From R-RK-3 sp963842775 (lineage in GTDB: Bacteria > Pseudomonadota > Alphaproteobacteria > Rhizobiales > Rhodomicrobiaceae): a stretch of DNA of 64,000 nt. The translations under genes and the position numbers were made by a program. Every line of letters begins with the position of its first letter. Position 1 is the stretch's first letter. The notes beneath the pieces are model-generated. The model saw only the letters and a list, made by a program, of their open reading frames with translations. It had not been told where the DNA came from and did no database searches. Of the stretch, positions 28,035 through 37,918 are shown one piece after another. The DNA lies in the NCBI GenBank assembly GCA_963842775.1, contig CAWJHQ010000002.1, positions 1-64,000 on the forward strand, read 5' to 3'.

Positions 28035-28151
28035 TTATTTAGCAATGCGGCGCAGTTCCGCCTCGCCGACAGGCCGATCGAGCCAGCGATTATGGCTGCG
28101 CGCCTCCAGGAAGATCTGATCGAGCGCTTCGCGGGAAATCGGCTCGGCCAT
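28035..28151 (-). pseudogene. N-terminal remnant of the same nitroreductase
   Basis: MAEPISREALDQIFLEARSH and NRWLDRPVGEAELRRI is the normal N-terminus of malonic semialdehyde reductase-type nitroreductases. It stops at 28035 just where the AT-rich segment begins. It lies 29 bases after nfuA, the position where a complete copy is expected in related genomes. Confidence 0.75.
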
Positions 28152-28180
28152 GATCGCCTCGCATTGCCCGCGGCGGTGCG

Positions 28181-28741
28181 TTATACCGCCCGGACCTCCT
28201 GCACCTCGGGAATGAAGTGGCGCAGCAGATTCTCGATGCCGTGGCGCAGCGTCGCCGTGGATGACGGGCACCCCGCGCACGCGCCGCGCATATGCAGGAA
28301 CACAACCCCGTCCTCATAGCCATGAAAGACGATGTCGCCGCCATCCTGCGCAACGGCCGGGCGCACGCGCGTGTCGAGCAGTTCCTTGATCGTCTGGACG
28401 ATCTCGCCGTCTTCGCCCGATTCTTTGCCGGCGTTGTGGCCGTCGCCTTCCGGCAAATCGGTAACGGCAGGAGCGCCGGAGAGGTAATGCTCCATGATCG
28501 CGCCGAGCAGCGCCGGCTTCAGATGCTGCCATTCGCCGCTGCTCTTGGTCACGGAAATGAAATCGCTGCCCAGAAACACGCCTGCGACGCCTTCAACCGC
28601 GAAAAGCCGGGTGGCAAGGGGCGAAGCCTGTTCGGCGGCGGCCGGATCGCGGAAGTCGCGCGTGCCGGTCGGCAGCACCGTGCTGCCGGGGATGAATTTC
28701 AGCGTCGCGGGATTGGGCGTCGCTTCGGTTTGAATGAACAT
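28181..28741 (-). CDS. nfuA: NfuA-type iron-sulfur cluster carrier
   Basis: This 186-residue protein delivers Fe-S clusters to client enzymes. The N-terminal Nfu domain starts MFIQTEATPNPATLKFIPG; the C-terminal NifU-like domain has VRPAVAQDGGDIVFHGYEDG and the cluster-binding CxxC in MRGACAGCPSSTATL. Length and order of domains match the alphaproteobacterial type. It sits in the conserved trpS-usp-nfuA-tsaB block. Confidence 0.95.
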   Translation of the reverse strand: MFIQTEATPNPATLKFIPGSTVLPTGTRDFRDPAAAEQASPLATRLFAVEGVAGVFLGSDFISVTKSSGEWQHLKPALLGAIMEHYLSGAPAVTDLPEGDGHNAGKESGEDGEIVQTIKELLDTRVRPAVAQDGGDIVFHGYEDGVVFLHMRGACAGCPSSTATLRHGIENLLRHFIPEVQEVRAV

Positions 28742-28865
28742 GGGTCACCTCACATGCGGGCCGGCCATGGCCGCTCGGCCGAAAAGCAGTTTAGAATTAT
28801 TCTATTCATAGTAAGGGCGCAAGGCCGCCGAGTTCAAGGGGCAAGGCCCTCGCAGCTCGAATGCC

Positions 28866-30440
28866 TCAGGCAAGCGCCTCGATCTCTTCAAGCGTAAGGC
28901 CCCCGGGCACCACGGTGATCGGGATCGGGAAGGTGCCTGCATTCTTGCCGCCTGCCAGCGACGAGACCAGCGGACCGGGGCCCTCAGGGTCTACCGACGC
29001 GCCAAGCACCAGAATGCCGATTTGCGGATCCTCCTGGATCAGCGCGTTGATCTGGTCGGACTTGACGCCTTCCCGGACGATCTCCTCCGGCGCCAAATCG
29101 TCATAGCCCCAATGCTTCAATTTGCGGCCATTCAGGCGGAATACGGCCTTGGCCTTGGCCTGCTCTTCCTCGCGATAGGCCTCTTCGACGCCGATCCAGT
29201 GCTGGAAATCGGCGGGTTCGATGACATAGAGAAGCGCAAGGCCACCGCCAGTGCGGCGCGCGCGCCTAACCGCATAGGCAAGGGAAATTTCCGTTTCGGG
29301 CAATTCGTCTACAATAACCAGCAGCTTGCGCTTGTGCCCTTCGTGAAAAATCTTACGCAGCTTGCGCGTTTGCATACCCGGGCTCTCGATGGTGGACGAA
29401 TCGTTCAGCTTCTGCAGAAATCCTACTATGTCTTTGATCTGGCGCAAATGGCCGGATGCTATCTCCCCTGCCCGCTCGGACCCGCTTTTCAGGACCTTGT
29501 CGATATAGCCGCGGTCATCGGAAATCCGGTTCATATTGGAACCGATAGGCCCAAGCTTCTCGACAGCCAGCTCGACGAGTGCGTTCTTGAATTTCGAAAA
29601 TTGCCCGCCGCCGAATTCTCTCAGCACCGATGCCTTGTCCGCTTTCGTCAACGCCGCGTAAATGCCGACAAGATTATCCGCTTCCGGCCGGTCTTTCAGA
29701 CCCTCCAATTCGGTCGGCAATGGTTCAGGGTCGGTCTTGGCTTTCTTGATCTTTTTGGCGATGCTGTCGGCGCTGTCGGTCAGATTGATGCGCGACATAT
29801 CCGAAGGGTCGGATTTGCTCATCTTCTTGCTGCCGTCACGCAGCGACATGACGCGCGTCGCCGGACCGGAGATCAAAGGTTCCGGCAGCGGAAAGAAGCC
29901 CTCGGCAAAGCCCTTTTCGGCGGCGCTTTCGGCGAAATCATTGTTGAATTTCTGCGCAATGTCGCGGGCCAGTTCGAGATGCTGCTTCTGGTCGTCGCCA
30001 ACCGGCACATGCGTCGCGCGGTAGAGAAGAATATCGGCCGCCATGAGACACGGATAGGCGAACAGCCCGACCGAGGCGTTCTCGCGGTCCTTGCCGGCCT
30101 TCTCCTTGAACTGGGTCATCCGGCTGAGCCAGCCCATGCGGGCGACGCAATTGAAGATCCAGGCCAGTTCGGCATGGCCGGAAACCTGGCTCTGATTGAA
30201 GATGATGTGCTTTTCCGCGTCGATCCCGGCGGCGAGGAAAGCGGCCGTGACCTCCCTGGTGCTCTGGCGCAGCTCATCCGGATCCTGCCATTGCGTAATG
30301 GCGTGCATATCGACGACGCAGAACAGGCAGGGCGCTTCATTCTGCAATTCGACGAATTTGACGATGGCGCCCAGATAATTTCCCAGATGCAGATTGCCGG
30401 TCGGCTGGACGCCGGAAAATACGCGCTTTTCAAGTTTCAT
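28866..30440 (-). CDS. trpS: Tryptophanyl-tRNA synthetase fused in frame to a universal stress protein
   Basis: Residues 1-355 are a normal class I tryptophanyl-tRNA synthetase: SGVQPTGNLHLGNYLGAI holds the HIGH-like site and KKMSKSDPSD the KMSKS loop. From Met356 (29375) a complete UspA-type domain follows: RKLLVIVDELPETEISLAYA, GGLALLYVIEPADF, GILVLGASVDPEGPG and IPITVVPGGL. In relatives these are two adjacent genes. Here the stop between them is absent and a short linker (QKLNDSSTIESPG) joins them. A one-base shift at the end of trpS would create a stop, so an indel error is a real alternative to a true fusion. GGAGG lies 8 bases before the ATG. Confidence 0.9.
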   Translation of the reverse strand: MKLEKRVFSGVQPTGNLHLGNYLGAIVKFVELQNEAPCLFCVVDMHAITQWQDPDELRQSTREVTAAFLAAGIDAEKHIIFNQSQVSGHAELAWIFNCVARMGWLSRMTQFKEKAGKDRENASVGLFAYPCLMAADILLYRATHVPVGDDQKQHLELARDIAQKFNNDFAESAAEKGFAEGFFPLPEPLISGPATRVMSLRDGSKKMSKSDPSDMSRINLTDSADSIAKKIKKAKTDPEPLPTELEGLKDRPEADNLVGIYAALTKADKASVLREFGGGQFSKFKNALVELAVEKLGPIGSNMNRISDDRGYIDKVLKSGSERAGEIASGHLRQIKDIVGFLQKLNDSSTIESPGMQTRKLRKIFHEGHKRKLLVIVDELPETEISLAYAVRRARRTGGGLALLYVIEPADFQHWIGVEEAYREEEQAKAKAVFRLNGRKLKHWGYDDLAPEEIVREGVKSDQINALIQEDPQIGILVLGASVDPEGPGPLVSSLAGGKNAGTFPIPITVVPGGLTLEEIEALA

Positions 30441-30787
30441 TGACGTGGCCTCCGGGGCGGCTTATCGCGCGGGTTGCGAGAGGCGCAAGCCTTTCCTCGG
30501 GCCGGCACGAGGAATAAGACGCCACCTATCCGGCAGCGCGGACCGTGGCCTGCGCGGCTTTCAATGCAAGTTGCCCCCACCGAAAGAACGCGGGGCCTGT
30601 GCGCCGCGGGCTCAGCTTCTTCGGAGGTAAGACACGCCTCTGAACACAATTCGCATATTTGCCGTACCTGTGGCTTTGAACTGCACGTTGACACCGCCGA
30701 GGCGAAAGATGCGGGGCCCGAGGTCGCGGGCGACAGCTTGCAACTGCGCCACCGAACGCAGCAGCGTGCGGTAGTTCGCGGCGCCTG

Positions 30788-32295
30788 TCAGCTGGCCACA
30801 GTGAGATAAACGATCCCGCCGCCGGCGATCAGCGCGCCGAGCGCCAGAAGCTGCACCGGGATGCCGTTCGCCGGCGCAAAATAGCCGCCGAGCGGATAAG
30901 CGGCGAACCATAGCGCGACCGCCATCACCACGCTGGCGACGGCGATCAGCGTGCCTCGGCGCTTCAGGTTCGCATCGGGCTGGAAATGCTTGCGGCGCAG
31001 CAGCGTAGCGCCCAGCAGAATGGCGTTGGTCCATGCGGCGAGGCTCGTCGCGATCGCGATGCCGACATGACCCAGCACAAAAAACAGGCTGAGCGAACCG
31101 ACGATGTTCACCGAGGCGCTGATCCCCGCAAAGATCATCGGCGTGCGCGTATCCTCGCGTGCGAAAAAGCCGGGCAGGAAGACGCGGATCAGCACCGAAG
31201 CAGGCAAGCCGACGGCGAAAGCGGCGAGCGCCATGGAGACGGCGCCGTGTCGCCGGCGTGGAATGCGCCGCGTTCGAACAGGACCTGGATGATCGGTCCG
31301 GGCACGACGCATAAGGCGGCCGCCGCGGGCAGCGTCAGCAGCAGGGCGAATTCCAGCGAGCGATTGTGGCTGGTCATGGCAGCCCGCACGTCGCCGCCAT
31401 TGAGTTTCTGCGATAATTCAGGGAGCAGCACCACGCCGATTGCGATGCCGACGATGCCGAGCGGCAGTTGATTGATGCGGTCGGCATAATAGAGATAGGA
31501 CACCGCGCCTTCGGCGAGCGACGCGATCATCGTGCCGATGAACAGGTTGATCTGCGTGATGCCCGCGGTGGCGACGCCGGGCAGGGCCAGCGAGAAAAGC
31601 CGCTTGATCTGCGGCGTCAGGCGCGGCCGGCGAAAGCGCAAATTCATCCCCTGCCGGCCAGCCGCGATGGCGAGAAAGGCAAGCTGCGCGAAACCGGCAA
31701 CCGACACCGCCCAGGCAAGCATGATCGCCGCCTCCGGCCGGTCGCGCAGGCCGATCGAAATGGCGAGGATCATGGCCGCCGACAGCACGACATTGAGGAT
31801 GATCGGCGCCGCCGCCGCGGCCGCGAAGCGCCCCAGCGCGTTCAGAACGCCCGCTGCCAATGCAGTGAGAGACATGCAGAGCAAATAGGGAAAGGTGATC
31901 CGGGTCAGGAGAACGGCGAGGTCGAATTTCTCCGGGTTTTCGCCGAATCCGGGGGCGATGAAGGCCACCAGCCACGGCATGGCGATTTCGGCGAGGATGG
32001 TGATGAAAAGCAGCGCCACGAGCAAAACCGCCAGGGCCTCCTCGGCGAAATTGCGCGCGCCCTCCGTGCCGTCGCTTTGCAAATTCTTCGAGAACAGCGG
32101 CACGAAGGCGGAATTGAACGCCCCTTCCGCGAATAGCGAGCGGAACAGATTGGGCAGCCGGAAGGCCACGAAGAAGGCGTCCGCCACGGGGCCGGCGCCG
32201 AGCACGGCGGCGGTCAGCATGTCCCGGACAAAGCCAAGCACACGGCTAAGGGCGGTGAAGCCGCTTACGGTGGCGATCGAGCGATAAAGTTTCAT
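30788..32295 (-). CDS. murJ: Lipid II flippase MurJ, frameshifted
   Basis: MurJ moves lipid II across the inner membrane for peptidoglycan synthesis. From the ATG at 32295 the product shows FTALSRVLGFVRDMLTAAVL, DAFFVAFRLPNLFRSLFAEG and AFNSAFVPLFSK, typical of the family, then many membrane helices. Near 31250 the frame changes and the rest continues with LPASVLIRVFLPGFFARED. A second change near 30790 seems likely, because LTGAANYRTLLRSV, a normal MurJ tail, is read in another frame just past the stop at 30788. The true end may thus lie some 50-170 bases further on. It follows glnD on the same strand. Confidence 0.9.
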
Positions 32296-32350
32296 GGCCA
32301 CGCAAATAGCTGGCCTTTCGTGCCAGAGCAAGGCGAAGCCGTATCAACTG

Positions 32351-35127
32351 TCAAGAGTCTTCGGCTACCAGCTCGCTGACACGCTCGAACGCTTCGAGCA
32401 GCGATTCGCGAAGTTTCTTCTGGGTTGCCTCGCGCGTGATTTTTTTGCGGGTGCTGTCAGTGACATAAAACACGTCCACCGCTTTTTCGCCGAAGGTCGC
32501 GATGTGGGCGGAAGAGATGTCGACGTGCAGATTGGTGAGGATGGAGGCTAGGTCGTAAAGCAGCCCGGTGCGGTCGAGCCCATTCACCTCGATGACGGTC
32601 AATTCGTCGGACAGCGAATTGTCGATGCTGACGCGCGGCTCGACGCTGAACGCCTCCACGCCGTGGGCGGGGCCGCGTCTTCTGCGAAATGATCTTGGCG
32701 AGGTCGCGCTTGCCTTTGAGCGCCAGCTCGATATTCGCGGCGATCCGCGCCGTGAATTCCTTCTCTTCGCGATCGTCGGGGAACTGGCGATGCAGCGAAA
32801 AGCTATTGATCGCCATGCCGTCCTTGGTCGTGCTCAGGCTCGCGCCGACGATGTTGGCCTTCGCCGCCGCGCAGGCGCCCGCGATCACCGCGATCAGGCC
32901 GGGCCGGTCGGCGGTCCACAAATGCAGCTCGGTCAGCGAGGTGAAGCTGTCGGTGGTGATGTGATAGGCGAAGGCCGGCTCCCGCTCGCCGGCGCGGCGC
33001 ATGAGATTGGCGTGAATGACCTGGTGGGCGAGATTGGCCCGCATCCAGTAGGCTGCGTCCTGCCGCCCGACGAACGCCTCGACCTCCGCGTCCGGCCACG
33101 CCGCGAACGCCTTGCGGAATTCGCCGATCGCCTCGCGGATGCGCGTCTCGCGCGGTACGCTGGTATGGCCACCGGTCAGTAGCGGTTCTGTCTCGTAGTA
33201 GAGCTGGCGCAGGAGCTGGCCCTTCCAGCCGGTCCAGACGCCCGGCCCCACGGCGCGAATGTCGGCGGCGGTGAGGATGACCAGCAGCATCAGCATTTCA
33301 CGGCTCTGCACGATGTCGGCGAAATCGCGGATGGTTTTCGGGTCGTGCAGGTCGCGGCTCTGCGCGAACTGGCTCATGACGAGATGATTTTCGATGAGCC
33401 ATGCGGCGGTTGCCGTTTCGTCCGGACGCAGGCCCAGACGCGGCCCCAGCTCGCGTGCGATGCGCGCGCCGACGACGGAGTGATCCTCGTCGCGGCCCTT
33501 GGCGATGTCGTGCAGGAACAAGGCGACGTAGAGCGCGCGGCGGTTGCCGATGCTCTGGATGATCTCGGTGGAGAGCGGCAATTCGCTTTCCAGCGCGCCC
33601 TGCTCGATGGCGGAAAGGACGCCGACGGCGCGGATGGAATGCTCATCCACCGTGTAGTGGTGATACATGTTGAACTGCATCATCGCCACGACACGGCCGA
33701 AATCGGGGATGAAACGGCCGAGGACGCCGGCCTCGTTCATCTTGCGCAGCATCGCCTCCGCCCGATGCCGCGATGTCAGAATTTCCAGGAACAGCCGGTT
33801 GGCTTCGGGATCGTTGCGCAGCTTGTCGTCGATGAGCCGCAGCGAGGCGCGGACCAGCCGCAAGGCCTCCGGATGGAACTGCACATTATGCCGTTCCGCG
33901 AGCGCGAAGATGCGGATGAGATTGACCGGGTCGTTCTTGAACACTTCGCGGCTTTTCACCACCATGCGGCCATTCTCGATGCGGAAGTCCGTGGTGGCGC
34001 TGAGGCGGGCGCGGGCGCTCCAGGTCAGCGGCAGCAGCAGGCTGTTGAGCTGGTTGATGCCCTTGAGCTGCTTCACCTCCAGGCTGGAGCACAGGATGCG
34101 CGTAAGATCGCCGACATCCTTGGCGACGAGAAAATAGTGCTTCATGAAGCGCTCGACGGCCATGAGGCCGCCGCGTTCACGGTAGTGCAGGCGCTCGGCC
34201 ATCTGCTGCTGCACGTCGAAGGTGAGGCGCTCTTCCGGCTTTCCGGAGAGGAAATGCAGATGGCAGCGGACCGTCCAGAGAAAATCCTCGCAGCGCCGGT
34301 ACAAGCCGTATTCGGCCTTGGTGTAGATGCCGGCCTCGACGAAGTTTTCTCCCGCCAGGTTGGGATAGACATGCTTGGTGATCCAGTAAAGCGTATGCAG
34401 ATCACGCAGGCCGCCCTTGCCCTCCTTGATATTCGGCTCGACCCGGTAACGGGAGGCGCCGGTGCGCTCATGGCGCTTGTCACGCTCATCGAGCTTCGCC
34501 GCGATGAATTCGCGGTGTCCGCCTGAAAGCAGCTGCTCGCGGAACTGGGTATCGAATTTGCGCCAGAGCGCCTCGTCGCCAAGGATGAAACGCGCGTCGA
34601 GGAGGGTCGTATGAGTGAGGATGTCCGATTTGGCGAAGCGGATCGTCTGCTCGATCGAGCGCGTGGCGTGACCGACCTTCAGCCCGAGATCCCACAGCAG
34701 ATAAAGGATATATTCCACGATGCTCTCGCCCCAGGGCGTCTGCTTGTAGGGCAGCAGGAACAGGAGATCGACATCGGAATAGGGCGCCATCAACCCGCGT
34801 CCATAGCCGCCGGTGGCGATGACGGCCATGCGCTCGGCCGCAGATGGATTGCCTGGCGCTATGAACGTAAGTGGTGGCGAAATCGTAGATCAGCCGGATC
34901 AGCTCATCCTGGAAGATCGACAGCGATCGGGCGCAACGGCGGCCATTGCCATCGGCTTCGAGGCCTTCCCTGGCGGCCGCGCGCGCATCCTGCAAAAGCT
35001 TCTTGAGGAAGCAGAGCAATTCCTCCCGGAGCTCCGGACCGTTCTGGCCATGGCGGCGCCAAATCTCCGCCAGCGCCTCGCGCGTTTCGGCGGGATCAAA
35101 AAAGGGAGGAGCGATGCGTTGATCCAT
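32351..35127 (-). CDS. glnD: Bifunctional PII uridylyltransferase GlnD, two frameshifts
   Basis: GlnD senses glutamine and adds or removes UMP on PII proteins. In order, the locus shows an N-terminal helical part (MDQRIAPPFFDPAETREALA), the nucleotidyltransferase site MAVIATGGYGRGLMAPYSDV followed by DLLFLLP, the region NIKEGKGGLRDLHTLYWI, the HD hydrolase site ALFLHDIAKGRDEDHSVVG, a first ACT domain (LWTADRPGLIAVIAGA) and a second (VNGLDRTGLLYDLASIL). Frame changes fall near 34850 and 32670. The total of about 925 residues is normal for the family and no domain is lost, so sequencing indels are likely. It heads the glnD-murJ-trpS block. Confidence 0.93.
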
Positions 35128-35252
35128 TCAGGCACGGGCCATTTGCGAATGTTGCGTCGGACGTAGTCTATAGCAAAGCGTATAAAGAGCCTATGCAAGG
35201 CCCAGACCGCGATTGACAAAGCGACGCATGAGCCTTAGTTGAACACCCTATT

Positions 35253-35337
35253 GCCCAGATGGCGGAATTGGTAGACGCGCACGGTTCAGGTCCGTGTTCC
35301 GCAAGGAGTGGAGGTTCGAGTCCTCTTCTGGGCACCA
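35253..35337 (+). tRNA. tRNA-Leu (anticodon CAG)
   Basis: A full cloverleaf is visible: acceptor GCCCAGA/TCTGGGC, anticodon stem CACGG/CCGTG with loop TTCAGGT giving anticodon CAG, a long variable arm, a T-arm with GGTTCGAGTCC and an encoded CCA end. Confidence 0.95.
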
Positions 35338-35369
35338 TTTTTGAATGCGTCACATCCCGCAGAATACGC

Positions 35370-35969
35370 TCACTTTTCCACGGTGATGCCGGTATGGCGA
35401 GCGACCTCCCCGTATCCACGGAGGATTTTTCTCGCCTCCAGCTTTTCGATCTCATAGATGCCGAGGTCTGTTCTCAGCGCCACTTCCAGTCTCGTCAACC
35501 CTTTGCTGATGACGAGATATTCATCATGCGTGATGAGTTGACCACCTTGCGCGGCGCTACGGCCATTCAGAACCTCACGGAGGGTTCTGAGGAATCGAAA
35601 GCAAGACCCCGCCGCATTGGTGCTGAGGAGGAACGAGTGCTCGCTGTCCCATCGGCTGACGTCGTGATTGAACTGTAGCAGGCTTTCCAAGTCTGCCGTG
35701 TGCAGAGTGCCATCCCGCTTAGGAAGCTTCTCGAGAACTTTTGCGTAGTCGCTCAAATAACCCCACAACTCCGGATATCGCTGCAGCCGGGCAGATAGGA
35801 TGTTTTGCGCATAGATGTTCGACAAATCCGCTCGCCTGAAACGAAATTCAGCACTGATTTTTCGAGCGGTGAGATACAGCGCAGATGCTATCGAAAAAAG
35901 TGCGCCGAAGAGCGCTATGATCAGAGCCGATATATCTACAGAGTCTTTCAAGGTCTGCAGGATGGTCAT
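35370..35969 (-). CDS. Hypothetical protein with one membrane anchor
   Basis: The 199-residue product has one hydrophobic helix near the N-terminus (SALIIALFGALFSIASALYL). A polar, helical part with a DUF-like character but no motif I can name follows. The start at 35969 is preceded by GAGGGG at a good distance. It stands alone downstream of tRNA-Leu, a common place for acquired genes. Its composition is lower in G and C than its neighbours, so transfer is possible. Confidence 0.65.
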   Translation of the reverse strand: MTILQTLKDSVDISALIIALFGALFSIASALYLTARKISAEFRFRRADLSNIYAQNILSARLQRYPELWGYLSDYAKVLEKLPKRDGTLHTADLESLLQFNHDVSRWDSEHSFLLSTNAAGSCFRFLRTLREVLNGRSAAQGGQLITHDEYLVISKGLTRLEVALRTDLGIYEIEKLEARKILRGYGEVARHTGITVEK

Positions 35970-36183
35970 GCCGGTGCCCCTCTGGAATGACGCATGCAAA
36001 TCATTGCGGAGGACCGGCAATCCCAATCAGCGGACTGCCGGCCAGACGCGTATGAGAGCTTCGCCCGCCACGACGCCGTATAGCCCCCGTCCACATCGTC
36101 TGGCCGTCGTCGTCACGAGCGCAGCCAATCCGCACGCACGCAGCGATGATGCAAGCGCCGATATCGTCGCCCCGTGCCGCGCC

Positions 36184-36942
36184 TTAGCCGCGGCCTTCGA
36201 ATGGCATGGTCGTGGCCTTGATGCTCATGAACAGCACGTTGGCCTCCAGCGGCAGGCTGGCCATGTAGCGGATCGCGGAGCCGCAATGCGCGACATCCAT
36301 CACCGCTTCCGGCGCGATGGTGCCGTTTGCCTGCGGCACGCCCGCCTTCATCCGCCCGCCCATGGCGGTATCGGCATTGCCTATGTCGAGCTGGCCGCAG
36401 GCGATGTTGAACGGCCTGCCGTCAAGCGCGATGCACTTGGTGATGCCGGTGACGGCGTGCTTGGTCGCGGTGTAGGCGATGGAGTTCGGCCGCGGCGTAT
36501 GAGCCGATATGGAGCCATTATTGACGATGCGTCCGCCCTGCGGCGTCTGGCTCTTCATGATGCGGATGGCTTCCTGCGCGCACAGAAACACGCCCGTGAG
36601 GTTCACATCGACCACGGTTTGCCATTGCGTAAGGCTCAGCTCTTCCATGGGCATGGCCGGCGCGCCTGTGCCCGCGTTGTTGAACAGGAAGTCGAGCCGG
36701 CCGAATGCCTTCACTGTTTCGGCGAATAGGCGCTTGACGTCGTCCTGGCTGGCGACATTGGCCGGGATTGCGAGCAAGGTCCCGCCGTCCGGCTTGGCAA
36801 GCTGGACGGTTTTGTCGAGCTCTTCCTTGCGCCGTCCGGTGACGACAACATTCCAGCCGTCGCCCTGAAGCGCCAATGCCGCCGCCTGGCCGATACCGGT
36901 GCCGCCGCCGGTGATGAGCGCGATCCTGTTCTGTGCTGCCAT
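36184..36942 (-). CDS. Short-chain dehydrogenase/reductase
   Basis: This 252-residue SDR has the Rossmann motif TGGGTGIG (residues 11-18), the NNAG motif near 88-91 and a catalytic Ser144-Tyr157-Lys161 set (NNGSISAHTP, IAYTATKH). The arginines in VVVTGRRKEE after strand 2 suggest NADP(H). GGAGG lies close before the ATG. The substrate is unknown and no pathway neighbours are present. Confidence 0.88.
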   Translation of the reverse strand: MAAQNRIALITGGGTGIGQAAALALQGDGWNVVVTGRRKEELDKTVQLAKPDGGTLLAIPANVASQDDVKRLFAETVKAFGRLDFLFNNAGTGAPAMPMEELSLTQWQTVVDVNLTGVFLCAQEAIRIMKSQTPQGGRIVNNGSISAHTPRPNSIAYTATKHAVTGITKCIALDGRPFNIACGQLDIGNADTAMGGRMKAGVPQANGTIAPEAVMDVAHCGSAIRYMASLPLEANVLFMSIKATTMPFEGRG

Positions 36943-37101
36943 AATTTCTTCCTCCCTAGCCTAACTGCATGACGAGATCGTTCGGGGCATCATCGCGTCA
37001 AGGGGCCGGCGCGCCAAGCATCATTTGAAAAGTATGGGCCCGGGTGACACGAATGTGTCCGCTACCCGGCAGGGAATTATGCGAGGAAGCCGCCCGCCGG
37101 C

Positions 37102-37490
37102 GACTTATCGATTGAGAGTAAGGCCGCAGCCTATGCCTGGCCGGAAAATACCGAGCGGTACAATCGGGTGGCGAAATTCGTAAACGCGTTCTTCAACAGT
37201 CTCGACCAGCTGAAAGACAAGAAAAGACATCCCAATGGGCACAGATCAATCTGGCCGCCGAGGTTCCCGGATGGACGCGGTTCAAGCCCGCTCAGGAATG
37301 GCTGGACGGCAAGCGCCGCGAAATCAACGATCAATCTCAAACGTCAAGCATCGATAACGCGGTCTTCGGTCAGTTTCTCGCCGGCTATAAGAAGAAGGCC
37401 GGTGGTCCTGGTCCCAAGGAGGTGAGCGAAGCGGAAATCGCCCACCTGAAGCGGCTTTTCGACAAATGGCTTGCCGAAAGAGGATCGGCC
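37102..37490 (+). pseudogene. C-terminal remnant of a TAXI-type binding protein
   Basis: The sequence reads YAWPENTERYNRVAKFVNAF, then after one missing base near 37230 WAQINLAAEVPGWTRFKPAQ and FGQFLAGYKKKAGG. It is clearly like the C-terminal third of the intact protein at 57983-59179 (compare PGWKRFKPAQDWL). The N-terminal two thirds and signal peptide are absent, so this is a decayed paralogue. Confidence 0.7.
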
Positions 37491-37738
37491 GGTACCGGGG
37501 GCTGCAAACCCACGAGGCAAGAGCGGAAGACGTTGATCTCGGATACCAGAGTGACGCAATGGCTATGGCCACGTCGAAAATTCAGTCTATCAAGCGCAAA
37601 TATGCGCCGAAGACGAACGACCTGGCAGATGTTTCTCGCAAGCCTGTAGTAAGATATTCTGTGATTGCTTTGGCATGGCCATTTTTCACTATCATGCATA
37701 TGGACGAAGCTGTGGCGGCGTTTTCAGTAAATGGTGTC

Positions 37739-37840
<102 letters not shown>

Positions 37841-37918
37841 CGGAGCAGGGGCGGAACGCGGCAGCGTGAGCAGACGCCCGCGCGTAAGGGAAAGATTTTG
37901 CGGAACCAGGAGATATCG

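Noticed and set aside
27699..28039. Amphi-Trp cassette as an integron gene cassette
   Set aside because: The edges carry CGTTTATT, not the GTTRRRY/RYYYAAC core sites, and no attC-like fold with paired L and R boxes or integrase was seen.
29022..30443. Plus-strand ORF of 473 codons opposite trpS
   Set aside because: It is antisense to the trpS-usp frame, in which all synthetase motifs are present.
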